Shown here in pieces: positions 54,558 to 64,000 of a stretch of 64,000 bases of DNA. The DNA is from Cyanodermella asteris (lineage: Eukaryota; Ascomycota; Lecanoromycetes; Ostropales; Stictidaceae), in NCBI GenBank assembly GCA_900618795.1, contig UYJD01000005.1, forward strand, positions 1 to 64,000. The letters are read 5' to 3'. Position 1 is the first letter of the stretch. The number at the start of each line of letters is the position of its first letter. The position numbers were made by a program, and so were the translations under genes. Below the pieces are notes generated by a model. That model worked only from the letters and a program-made list of their open reading frames with translations, ran no database searches and was not told where the DNA came from.

Positions 54558-55180
54558 ACAGGGTGGATGTGGTTTGTGATGAGCTCGATCTGGCATATAT
54601 CGCACTTTTTTTCGGTGTTTACGGATCTTGCGGGAGAACGTGTGGTCGACTGCGCGTTTGTCTCGCTCTCGATACAGCAATCCATAGTCATACATCGAAC
54701 TCGTATCACAGTGATGAATGCTGTGTAAGGCCAAAAAGAGACTAGGATATTGAAGTGTCCACGGAGTTTCTATGTTGAGATTTTGATACACCAGTGCGCT
54801 ACAACTTATCGGCGGCAACTTTTTCAGGCAGATGTGACACCAGCACCAAAGTCGCAGAAGCTTATTTACATTGTGTATTATATTACATGCCTAAGCTACC
54901 TAGAACAACTCATTGACAGTGCTTGCAGCGTTCTCTTCCTTGGCGGGTTGTTTCTTTTCCTTGGTGGCTTGGCGATCTCACCAACGCAGTCCAAACCGTA
55001 AAAGCTGCCATTACCCGTTCATTCGTGATCCATTCATTCCATAAAGTCATTTGACCTGCATCTCAGACGATTCGAAAAAGGGCAAGCTCAACATTTCCCC
55101 AACAGTCGTGTGGCAATCTCGGGGTTGCACCTCACCATGCAGAGATCTCCGTCGGTTGCAACTCATCACATGGCAGTTGC
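54558..55180. other. Convergent 3' region, no gene seen
   Basis: Lies between the CCCH gene and the large secreted-protein gene, which converge. It is AT-rich around 54860-54910. Confidence 0.5.
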
Positions 55181-57913
55181 TCACTCACACGGAAAATCGC
55201 ACTTGACCACCCGGAACTGTCCAGCATCGTGCGCCGAGCACTTTGCATATTCCTCATCGATTCCGTCTGTGGTCCACGTATCATTTCGGCCACCGTGCTT
55301 GTAGACAAACTTCAACGGCGTGTCATCATCGTCAGACCAGATGACCTCGGTCGTGAGGCTTCCCTTCAATCCGTAGATTGGGACCGGCGATTGGTATCGG
55401 GCAACCACCAAGCCGTTGTGCTCCATTGCGATCCAGTCTCCGGCGGCATCCTTCAGGCGGGCCTGCAAGGTGATTTCGTCGAGTTCGTTGGGCTGGTCAT
55501 GGTATTGGTTGCGCTCCCAGACTGTGAGGTGGACGTGGCAGGTGCCGGACTCGTATGAGGAGGCCACGCGGTTCTCGGGGGTCGGCGAGGGTCTGTGTTC
55601 GGTGTAGGTGTTCATGATACTGTTGTGGGGAACGCCGCTGAAGAGTTCTTGTGTGGTGCCATCGGCGTTCTGTGGAAGGGGGTGCGTGAGGGTTGCGTTG
55701 CCGCCGGGAATGGGCCACTTCTGACACTGAAAAGTGCACGACGTCTTCCGACCGGCGAAGCTGTACGTTTCCGGACCGCTATCACAGTCTTCGCCGTCGC
55801 CTGTCCAGTACTGGGTTCCGTACCAAAATTGCATGACGCCGTCCGATCCGACGTGCAACAAAACCTCTTCCGGCAACGCAGAGTTCCAGACTCGGAGGGT
55901 CCTGTTGCCAATGGCCGCTTTTGCCGAATTGCCAGTCTCGGTTTCTCGATCGTCTTCGATGCTGACGCCGATTTGCTCCACGTCGTAGGGATTGGAATCC
56001 TCGCCGTAAAAGTCGCCTTGCTGGCTGCGGCCTGCGAATTGCCATACGTGGATCACGCATGTTCCAGGTGAGAAAAACCCCGGCGTGACGAAGCGATCGG
56101 TGGAACCCGGACCCGATCCAGAATAGACGTTGCAGTAGTTGACAATATTGTTATCTTTGTCCCAAGTCGTGAAGCCGTTTTGTTGGAATGCAGGGCATCC
56201 TCTGCCGGGCATATCGGGATTTCCGAAATAGTCGCAGACGGGAATGCACCCTAGCCCTGGAGACCAAGCCGAACTGAGACTAGAATTCAAGGTCGACTGC
56301 CAAAGTCCATCCTGAAAGAGGTTGGTCTGGTTATTGGCTCTCCATGTCTCAACCGAAGGCACGATGAAACTTGAAAGGGTCGTGTTCACAACCATAGGGT
56401 TGGCTGCGAGCTCCAGATGGGATGAACCGACCAGATTTGTCGCGTGATCGCAGAATGCTCCTGTGCTGCCAGCTGATGGCATCATAGTTCCAGCAAGCCA
56501 GAAGCATGAGCCGTTGTGATCGACACGAAAGTGTTCGGGTCCCATGTCTTCGCCATTGATGAGCTCTCCCCACCACTCATAGTGCCCGTCAAATGCAGGT
56601 GGGACGAGTTCATTGGGAAGGCTTTGGCATGGACCGTCGTGGAACCAGATGAAGGGTTCAACACGAGTATTGCTGTGAGCTTCATTCGAAACGGGCTTGT
56701 AATTTTCCCAGACGTGGACTGCGAAGTCATGTATCAAGACCTTCTGGCACGTTTCCATGTAAATCATCCTCGTGCTGACTGGCTCCCGTGTAGTGTTGAG
56801 CCAAAAGCTGAACAAAGTGGTGGCAAGGACGGTCGATATGTTCATGCCTCCTAGGCTCCCCCTACTGAAGAAATCCGTGGTAGTTGCCTCGAATCCCTTT
56901 ATCACATCGTCGGCAACACGACCCAGAGGTGCTTGAGCGTCGGGTTCTCCTGTTATCGTCAAGTCCGCCCAGTAATTTGTTACTGCTGACCTGATGACTG
57001 TAAACAAAGCGCCGTGATGAGCGGCTAACATGGCCCTCTGGCCTGCTTGGACAGCATTTGTCGCACCAAAGCCCAGCAGCCCTCCTGCTCCCGCGGAGGC
57101 AACCGCAACAAGGGCGCCTATAATAGCCATACCTATGGTGAACCCCTGCCCGTCGTCCTTCTTGTCCTCCATTGGAAAGAATAGCTTTGCTAGCTTCTGG
57201 CTGGAGTCGCTTACGCTGTCCCGAGCTAGCGCGATACCCTGCCTGATGTCGTCCATGAGAGCGCTGAACTGTGCCACGCTTTTGAGGAGTAAATAGTCGC
57301 CAGGAGTCTCAAAACGGTCTTCTTCGCAGCTTGGCACCGCGCAACTGCCGCCGCTCGAGTCGCAATTCAAATTACTGAATTTTCCGAGATAGATGCCGAG
57401 AGCGTTGTCGTATCGCGCGATTTCCGGTTGATCTGGGTTGGCCTCGCTTCGCAACCCCTCGCATTCATGGTTACTGCTGTTGCAATCCGCTTTCTTCATT
57501 CCGAGGCATTCTGGACAGGATGGGCTGACGATGCGATCGTTGACGAAGAAATCTTGAAAGCGTTCCAAGGCTTGGTGTGCCCCCCATTGTTCCCACAAGG
57601 TACGATTGTCATTTGTGAAGGGTGTATTGGTGGTTATCACATGCCCACAAGTCAGGTCCAGCTCTTCCCATGTCTGAGGCTTTGGTGGCGCGTCCGGAGA
57701 AGGTGGTGGAAAGGACCGTCTCGCCCCGCTCGTACTATTGGCAACTGATGTCGAGTTGAGGCCTCCGTCAGGACGTTGGCTGGGTTTATTGTCGATGGAG
57801 GCAGATTCAATGGCGGACTTCAGGACACTGCTGTGAACAATACAGACTAGGTAAAATAAGGGGAACAGTAAGGTCCACAGGGACTTGGCGTAAGTGGAAT
57901 TCGCCATAGACAT
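55181..57913 (-). CDS. Large secreted Cys-rich protein of unknown family
   Basis: I start at ATG 57913; the frame's upstream extension begins with TTG. SLWTLLFPLFYLVCIVHSSV is a signal peptide or anchor. The ~910-aa protein has many Cys and N-glycosylation sequons (NSTS, NGS, NNQT). A central Gly/Ala-rich hydrophobic segment (about residues 255-295, GFTIGMAIIGALVAVASAGA then GGLLGFGATNAVQAG) could insert in or span a membrane. The C-terminal half has repeated Trp/Cys motifs (GTCVIHVWQF, GTCHVHLTVW) suggesting two related beta-rich modules. I do not recognise a catalytic domain. The pairing of a secretion signal with an internal Gly-rich hydrophobic hairpin is unusual. It is intronless and divergent from nothing close. 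Confidence 0.75.
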   Translation of the reverse strand: MSMANSTYAKSLWTLLFPLFYLVCIVHSSVLKSAIESASIDNKPSQRPDGGLNSTSVANSTSGARRSFPPPSPDAPPKPQTWEELDLTCGHVITTNTPFTNDNRTLWEQWGAHQALERFQDFFVNDRIVSPSCPECLGMKKADCNSSNHECEGLRSEANPDQPEIARYDNALGIYLGKFSNLNCDSSGGSCAVPSCEEDRFETPGDYLLLKSVAQFSALMDDIRQGIALARDSVSDSSQKLAKLFFPMEDKKDDGQGFTIGMAIIGALVAVASAGAGGLLGFGATNAVQAGQRAMLAAHHGALFTVIRSAVTNYWADLTITGEPDAQAPLGRVADDVIKGFEATTTDFFSRGSLGGMNISTVLATTLFSFWLNTTREPVSTRMIYMETCQKVLIHDFAVHVWENYKPVSNEAHSNTRVEPFIWFHDGPCQSLPNELVPPAFDGHYEWWGELINGEDMGPEHFRVDHNGSCFWLAGTMMPSAGSTGAFCDHATNLVGSSHLELAANPMVVNTTLSSFIVPSVETWRANNQTNLFQDGLWQSTLNSSLSSAWSPGLGCIPVCDYFGNPDMPGRGCPAFQQNGFTTWDKDNNIVNYCNVYSGSGPGSTDRFVTPGFFSPGTCVIHVWQFAGRSQQGDFYGEDSNPYDVEQIGVSIEDDRETETGNSAKAAIGNRTLRVWNSALPEEVLLHVGSDGVMQFWYGTQYWTGDGEDCDSGPETYSFAGRKTSCTFQCQKWPIPGGNATLTHPLPQNADGTTQELFSGVPHNSIMNTYTEHRPSPTPENRVASSYESGTCHVHLTVWERNQYHDQPNELDEITLQARLKDAAGDWIAMEHNGLVVARYQSPVPIYGLKGSLTTEVIWSDDDDTPLKFVYKHGGRNDTWTTDGIDEEYAKCSAHDAGQFRVVKCDFPCE

Positions 57914-58600
57914 GGCTTGCTTTGCTTTCCAGACGCAGCGTCTGACAGTCAACCGTGTCAAGAGTGAGAAGAGAAAAGGTTGGAGAGAAAGGATTAGGCA
58001 AGGCTCATGCTTGCTTTATAGGACTTGCTCATCCGCCTATGCACCTTCCTTCATGATAAGAAATACACAACAAGACAAATGGCTAGGTAATATGCGGTAA
58101 CCCATCTCCATGGAGGCGGAACAGCCCTTACCAGAGGTCATACGCATCCATCTTGATGGCTGGCCCCGCACAAGTCCACAAAAGGCTCATACATACTCGA
58201 GTCCTATGATGATGCTGGTCATTCTTGCCCTTCGCTGAGAGACGAATCAGCAGCGGCTTTGGACTAGAATGCGGGCAGCGATTCTAGCTCGCGATACTTG
58301 CCGCATGCCTCATAGATAACCTGGTGCTCCTGTCCTGCTCTGTAAACAATGTAGATTCCGGGACTTGCTCAGGAATTGAGAGAGGCAGTTTCATACTAGC
58401 CAATGACCAGGCCAGATACCCAACCATTCACCTAGTCTCATGTCCAGCTGGCTTGCCACATGAGTCCCTCGAGAAGCTCGTCTTGAGGCAAGCATCCTGG
58501 GTAAACAGGCACTCATAGAACTGCTCGCCAGCGGAGACATACCGAACCACGGATCACGGTGGCTTATCACTGCCCCGGGATCGTTCCGCGGTTCCCCTTC
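57914..58600. other. Intergenic, no gene seen
   Basis: Upstream of the secreted protein gene and downstream of the Zn2Cys6 gene. Frames below 70 codons only. Confidence 0.5.
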
Positions 58601-60388
58601 TCAAAGCGGGCCAAGTATTGCGCTATTGCTATGCAGAACTTGATCCCAATCGATGTTATCCCAACTCGAGAAGTCGGCCTCGAGCAGCCCCGGAGACACC
58701 TCCATGCCGCCCCCACAAGCACCTCCAGCCTCATTCTGATCCACTGCATCGGCGTTGTGAGATGGCTCGCACTGCACGCTCGGACCCAACAAAGTCACGC
58801 TCGTTGTACTCAAGTCAGCAGAGTCCTGCTCTTTCCTTTGCCTGGCCAGGTCGACTAGGTGTGTCGCGGTCTGCAGCGTGTTTTGCATAGTCGGGGTGGG
58901 AAAGTACTCATACACCTTGCAAATTGTCGCGAGGGCTTGTGCCACCTTTGCTAGCGACTCTCGCGTATCAAGCAACAGGAACGTGCATAAAACTTGAAAG
59001 GGTACATTGGCGCAGTGGTGCCATGGTTGACGGTCGGCAGCCAGTCTGACTGCGGCATCCAGTCCCAAACAACACAATGGCACGAAGCACGATATATGAT
59101 CTGGTGATAGCTTCGCGCCAAGGGAGCGTAGGCGACGGAATATGGTCGTTGCTAGGTTGATTTGCGAAACTCGGACGAAGTCGTGATTGGTCGTGAATGT
59201 TATGATCTCGTGCATGAGCTTTTCAAAGCCTTCGGTATCCATCTCGTAGTCGTCCGGATCAAGGCGCTGCGACATCTCAGCCAGGGTCAGCATTTCCCAG
59301 CCGGGCCCGACGGCAATTTCACTGACCGGCACCCCACGAAAAGGATATGTGCCGGAGAACGCCTTTGGTCGCCCAGATTCGTTCGCCATCCAGTCGTTCA
59401 TGTTTTTGGCTAGGCGATAGCGCTTCTCGTGAAGGATGTCTGGGGTTTCTGGAACGTCCCGATGGTCCAGTTCATAGATGGCGCCACGTATACCTGTACT
59501 ATGCAGACCCTTGTGGACTCGAAACAGCGAGTCTTGCAGGGCAGACATTGCGATGCAGCTGGATAGCCAGCTTGCTCGAGGTCCGGTTGTCAGTCTAAGG
59601 TACAAAGTCCTCAGCAGCAGGCCGTCGACATCGTACACTGTCAGACCCTCCATCATCAGATGTTGATGCAGATGCAGCGTAGCACACTCAGAAAGAGCTG
59701 CCTCGTACGGCGATCCACCAGCAAACAGAGCAGACATGCAACCAACCATCGCAAAAAGGAGGTCGAAGCAACCAGACTCGGCTTCACATTCCGCTCCGCG
59801 ACCCCATCTCGCTCTCTTCTTGCGATTGAACAAGGCCTCCGAGAAGGTACCCTGCAAGACATGGATCTTCTCAAAGTAAATCGGTACAAGTTTATCAAAC
59901 TCGGAGAGGGGTATCATATCGTAGACAGGTTTAGCATCACAAAACTCTTTTATAGCTCGGATACCAAGGTTCCAAGGCGAAGTATGACTGCTGCGGCCCT
60001 GTGACGAACCCAGGTCCTGGCCGACGAGATAAGCAGACAGAGCTCCCGAGTTCGCTTTCAAGGCTGAAAGCCTTTCCAGATTGTTTCTCAGCGACGGTGA
60101 GGGGGCAGTGTTGACAGATGTTGTCTTCCTGGTTGTCCCGCGACCATCGTCTCGTTTTGAGGGGCTGGGAGGATGGCCCCTCAGTGAATTGGTGTACCGA
60201 TTATTATGGACTTTGTATTCGCATGCGGTGTTCAATCGGGAACACAGCTAGGTTCCATCAGATTGACGTTGTTGTTTGTGTCGGCAAACAAAGGTACTCA
60301 CTCCGCAAATCGGTCTGGTCCCGTCACATCGTCGCTTCTTGGATCGACTTGGATTACATGCCTGAGAGACACGATTTGTTGAGCCCAT
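58601..60388 (-). CDS. Zn2Cys6 transcription factor with a Cys-to-Ser change in the zinc cluster
   Basis: Exon 1 (60302-60388, MGSTNRVSQACNPSRSKKRR and on) and exon 2 (58601-60247) are joined by a 54-nt intron (GTGAGT, ATCTGATGG, CCTAG), giving 577 aa. Splicing rebuilds the DNA-binding cluster at residues 11-37 with the canonical spacing, but the second cysteine is Ser14 (AGT at 60347-60349): C-N-P-S-R-S-K-K-R-R-C, then C-G-L-C and C-E-Y. The basic stretch RSKKRR is kept. The rest matches the fungal-specific factor domain (YFEKIHVLQGTFSEALFNRK, ESGCFDLLFAMVGCMSALFA). Loss of one of six zinc ligands should weaken folding or DNA binding, so the protein may be a non-binding relative or the base may be an error. 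The frame is otherwise clean. Confidence 0.88.
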
Positions 60389-60873
60389 TACTTGAGCACA
60401 TGTCGAAACCTCCACGCGCAAATTCACAGCATTGTAGCCCGATACTGGTGCGTTTTCCGACTAAAGCCCAATGCATGAGGTCTGAAATGTGAGACTGCGG
60501 CTGGATGAATAATGAGCCTCGGCCGATGTCAACCTACACCAATCAGCTGGAGAACCAGGGCGTCTGCGATAGTTCGTCGCGCCAAACCTCCAGCAATCCG
60601 CTCGTGTCTACTATCTTCTGATCATCAAGAGTTCGATATGTCAACTCCAAACTAGGGTTACTGATAGCATATCCGGTACTGGTTGGAACGGCAGCGAATC
60701 ATCAAGTTCATTGCGAAGGAGGCTTCTTTACCCTGACCTCTTTCAGACGGAAATGCAATTTTTTTGCAAAACACTATATGCCGGACAATGCTATTTTCCT
60801 AACAAATAACTCCTGGTATCATATGCAAGAAATCAAGGCGCTCTTCAATGGTCGACCCCAAATTATTCCGGCG
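60389..60873. other. Intergenic, no gene seen
   Basis: It holds the zinc-cluster gene promoter and the Stu2-like gene's 3' end. Confidence 0.5.
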
Positions 60874-63600
60874 TTACGATGTTGGCCTGTTCAAGCCTTG
60901 ACGAGCCTGGTGCAAGTTAGCAAGAGGTGCCCGACGATCCGGTAGACTTTGCATACGAACCTTCATCTGCTCGATCCTTGCCCGCAGCTGGCTTGTTACC
61001 TCCGCCGCCCTCTTCCAGCTGTGTATTTCTTGTCCGCCCTCTCCAGCACCCGGCGTCCCGATCGTCGAGTCTCGGCGCGAGGGACTTGCGCTACCTTCTG
61101 AGGCGAAGCTTTGGAATTGTCGGCTTGGGCTTGCACCGCTCATAGGCCGTTTGACTCCGAGGCTTGGTGCACTGTCCGAGTTCTCCTTCTCTTCACTAGG
61201 GCTATTCATATAGTTTCTGGCTCTTTGATAACCAATTTCCTTGCTGGCTCGGTCACGCTCATAACGTTCCAACCCAGCTAACCCTGCATCAGCGTAGATC
61301 GAGCTGTCGCCATTACCCACGAAAGACTGCGGAGGAGGTGACGTCGTCCGTATAGCTCGGCTGAGCTCACGCTTGAGTCTTTCGACTTCACGAGTCTGCT
61401 TATTTACTGTCTCCTTGGCAACGTCAGCATCTGATCTCGCACGAACGAGCTGAGTGTCTTTGGCTCGCAGCTGTAAGTTGTTGCGCGTGCGCTCTTCAAT
61501 GAGCTCTGCCTCATGCGTTCGAAGTGTTGACAGCTCAGCCTCAAACTTCTGTGAGTTTGCACGAAGCTCGGCTACCAGTGCCATCAATCGCGCATTGTCA
61601 GCCCTCAGCTCATCTAGCTCGGCACGTTCCGCAGCAGTCATACCCGCAGGTGCTGGGGCACGAGGAGGCGATGCTGGTTGGGCCGCACTCGGCTTTGCGA
61701 GGGAACGTCCTGCCAGACCACGTCCCAGCCCCATTCGAGGAGCTGCAGGTGTTGTCGCAGGTGCAGTCTCTTCCTCGTGAGGGTCCGACGTAACACGCTT
61801 TGGCGAGCCGATGGCAGACAAAGCACCAGGCTTCTTCTGAAGCTTGAGCCCTCCAGTGGGTGCTGCTAGACCCTTAGCCCCCGGTCTTTGCAGCCCCATA
61901 CGAGGCTTTGGTGCTGGAGGAGGAGCCGGCTCTTCTAATGGTGGCGAAGGGGCTCTGGTGGCTGGTGGAGGGGCTTTCTTGAGGCCAGGACCCGTCGGCT
62001 TCTTCGCCACGGGGCCTTTCTTTGCTGCAGGAGCCGCTTTGGGAGGAGGCGCTGCTTTCTTTGGAGGCGCATCCTTCGATTTGACTTCGGCAATGTCGAA
62101 ATAGTCCTTGATCTTCGATTTTCTTATGTCGTCCAGACCCTCCATGAATGGATTCATCTTCCGCTCGCCCTTGATTTTCATCAAGGTACCCAGCACCTCA
62201 GCACCTACCGATCGCATAATGTCTGTCGATTCTGTGAGAAGCTTGGTAGCGGCATCGGCAATCGTCTTTGTCTCTGCGTCGGTTGGGGCGACTCGCGTCG
62301 ACCGCAGCGAGCGAACAAGAAATCTCGCAGACTCAAGCTTCGCTTGTGGATTCTTGTTCTTGGGTCCTAGCGCTTCGACTATTTCCTCCAGACATTCTGA
62401 CAAGCTAGTAGCCATCAGAACTGCGTCAAGAGCAGCACCGAGAGCGTCTGCAACAGTCTGCTTCTTCTCCTTCAGTCGGTCGAGCATTGGTGATACTATT
62501 CTGCTTCTATATTTGGCGAAACCTCGTCGTAAACCCTTGGCCAGAACCTCCACGTTGTTTGCTGCTACCATCACGACCTGAATGTTCGCGTCCTTCATGC
62601 ACTTTGCCAGAGACGCGACAATCTCGTCATATGGTCCTTCTTTGACCCGGGGAGTATTAGCCACCTCGAAAAGCCCATCAAGGGCTTCCTTGCGGTCCTT
62701 CCATTTCGATGAACCCAATTTCTCTTGTAAATCCTTGGGGGCTTTTGCGAGGACATCCACGGGCTCGGCGAGATCATATGCATCCATTCCGGCACCGGCG
62801 TCCTCAGCCTCGTATTCCTCTCCATCCTCTTCTTCTGCTGCAGCGCCCCCTGGCGCTGGTGGTGCGTCTTGCTGACTTCTTAATAGGCGTTCCTGCTTCG
62901 GTGGAGGCTCTGACTGAATTGGCTCGAAAGCTTTCTCCAGATCTGCTTGCTGAACGGGCTTCAACTCGCTCCAAAACAATGGTTTGATTGCTTCTCGAAG
63001 CCATCGATACAACTCCACCACGACATTTGACGCCTCCGCTCGAACGTTCTTGTCGGCATGGCCGAAGACCTTCGGTAATGCCTTCAAGACGGGCTTTGGA
63101 TCGATAATCTTGACACCATACGCGTGATATAGGGCTGCTAGTGCAGCCAGGTTCGCAGCGATTACCTTTGGCTGCTTTGATGACAAAGCAGGAAGAAGGC
63201 CCTCGACGACAGGCTCAGCTTTGTCAACTTCGACGTATAACATCAGGGCCTCAAGAGAGTGTTGCTTGATTGGAGCTCGCATCGAGTTCAATCCCTTTTC
63301 TGATATAGGTGTGATCGTGACGCCTCTTGTCCTTGAAGCATGCTCAACACTGCCGTATTTGAGGAATGCGCACAGCGCTGCCAGACCCTCTTGTTGTGCT
63401 GCGACGTTCGAGTCTCCAGCTGCACCTTTCCATAATCCCGAGTCGGAGAGAAACTGTCTGAAAAAGGGGTCATCTTCGCTGGTTGTCTTCTCAAAGGCCT
63501 TCGCTGCGTCCTCGTAACCTTCCTTTCGAACCTTCCAATTTTTGTGCGAGAACCTGTCTGGGAAAGGCAACTTGCTGAAATCCTCTTCCTGCTCCGCCAT
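60874..63600 (-). CDS. STU2: Stu2/XMAP215 family microtubule polymerase
   Basis: A 908-aa frame from ATG 63600, no coding intron required. Two TOG domains (about 1-230, with LPFPDRFSHKNWKVRKEGYE, and about 280-500, with LQEKLGSSKWKDRKEALDGL) are built of HEAT repeats that bind tubulin. A Lys/Pro/Ala-rich basic linker (about 520-660, KKAAPPPKAAPAAKKGPVAK) would bind the microtubule lattice. A coiled coil (about 675-770, ELDELRADNARLMALVAELR) gives dimerisation, as in yeast Stu2, S. pombe Alp14/Dis1 and Aspergillus AlpA, which also have two TOGs. The C-terminal tail contains Ser/Pro-rich sites. It promotes microtubule growth at plus ends and at kinetochores or spindle poles. Confidence 0.95.
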   Translation of the reverse strand: MAEQEEDFSKLPFPDRFSHKNWKVRKEGYEDAAKAFEKTTSEDDPFFRQFLSDSGLWKGAAGDSNVAAQQEGLAALCAFLKYGSVEHASRTRGVTITPISEKGLNSMRAPIKQHSLEALMLYVEVDKAEPVVEGLLPALSSKQPKVIAANLAALAALYHAYGVKIIDPKPVLKALPKVFGHADKNVRAEASNVVVELYRWLREAIKPLFWSELKPVQQADLEKAFEPIQSEPPPKQERLLRSQQDAPPAPGGAAAEEEDGEEYEAEDAGAGMDAYDLAEPVDVLAKAPKDLQEKLGSSKWKDRKEALDGLFEVANTPRVKEGPYDEIVASLAKCMKDANIQVVMVAANNVEVLAKGLRRGFAKYRSRIVSPMLDRLKEKKQTVADALGAALDAVLMATSLSECLEEIVEALGPKNKNPQAKLESARFLVRSLRSTRVAPTDAETKTIADAATKLLTESTDIMRSVGAEVLGTLMKIKGERKMNPFMEGLDDIRKSKIKDYFDIAEVKSKDAPPKKAAPPPKAAPAAKKGPVAKKPTGPGLKKAPPPATRAPSPPLEEPAPPPAPKPRMGLQRPGAKGLAAPTGGLKLQKKPGALSAIGSPKRVTSDPHEEETAPATTPAAPRMGLGRGLAGRSLAKPSAAQPASPPRAPAPAGMTAAERAELDELRADNARLMALVAELRANSQKFEAELSTLRTHEAELIEERTRNNLQLRAKDTQLVRARSDADVAKETVNKQTREVERLKRELSRAIRTTSPPPQSFVGNGDSSIYADAGLAGLERYERDRASKEIGYQRARNYMNSPSEEKENSDSAPSLGVKRPMSGASPSRQFQSFASEGSASPSRRDSTIGTPGAGEGGQEIHSWKRAAEVTSQLRARIEQMKVRMQSLPDRRAPLANLHQARQGLNRPTS

Positions 63601-64000
63601 ATTGCCTTAGCAGTGCGTAGTCCGAAATGATGCGAGGGCTATGTGTTGCCCCTTTGCGGGGAGATGAGACCGTTGGCGTGACCCACGCAAACGATACAAC
63701 GACGCGCAACGACGGGCGTTATCGGTTTGCTGGCTGTTGGAATGTCTGTAAAGACTCTTGCGTTGAATATGCAGCGCTGGTTGCTGATGCAGATGATACA
63801 TGGGAGAGTGGTAAACAAAGCAGGCTGCTCTCGCCAAAGATTTAGCTTCCCGTGTTTACTAGTCGTCATTGGCGGGCGCACTCCAGGGCCACCACAAGCA
63901 GAATGCATTCATGCCGACCACAAACACACACCTTGCCTGCTCTGATTTCCCTGCCCGCTTGAACGCATCTCATTTGTCGTATTGGAAGGGTCTCTGGCCA
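63601..64000. other. Upstream of the Stu2-like gene, no gene seen
   Basis: Only short overlapping frames on both strands. It presumably holds the leader and promoter of the gene to its left. Confidence 0.5.

Overview
This 64 kb window is nuclear DNA of a filamentous ascomycete. The family content (FunK1-type kinase, HET, Zn2Cys6, F-box-like proteins, DUF3431) and the 49-143 nt introns with GTRNGN donors and CTGAC/CTAAC-type branch sites suggest a dothideomycete; that placement is inference. A 25-base N run at 32949-32973 marks an assembly gap.

Left part (1-18 kb) is gene-poor and decayed. It holds the end of an ORF that runs off the left edge, a diverged second copy of that ORF's tail fused beside a FunK1 kinase fragment (1.26-1.7 kb), a small spliced gene with two CxxC pairs (2764-3158), a FunK1 kinase pseudogene (3302-5624) whose four in-frame stops are all TAG, a secreted berberine-bridge-type FAD oxidase (6235-7763), a perfect 32-bp-arm hairpin (8300-8366) and an F-box-like gene (10862-12277).

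At 16.6-19.1 kb lies a field of short tandem repeats with 12- and 24-bp periods and a CAAGTAC-like core. They sit inside small or decayed reading frames, including a degenerate Ser/Thr-rich repeat ORF.

From 19 to 31 kb there is an unusual density of ubiquitin genes: an ETP1/BRAP2-like RING protein, polyubiquitin (three exact head-to-tail units), an F-box-like gene with one frameshift, and a HUL4-like HECT ligase. Between them are two anonymous relics. A decayed alpha/beta hydrolase and the assembly gap follow at 31.9-33 kb.

The right part (33-64 kb) is ordinary gene-dense chromosome: an acidic nuclear protein, a secreted acidic Ser/Asp-rich protein with a Cys-containing tail, tRNA-Lys(UUU), a DUF3431 type II membrane protein, PAB1, a GNAT acetyltransferase, a HET-domain protein, LSM1 (five exons, including an in-frame 60-nt intron), a CCCH zinc-finger protein, a large secreted Cys-rich protein, a Zn2Cys6 factor whose second zinc cysteine is serine, and a Stu2/XMAP215 microtubule protein. 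No virus-like or LTR element was recognised. PAB1 and LSM1 both act on mRNA tails and decay; otherwise neighbours look functionally unrelated apart from the ubiquitin group.
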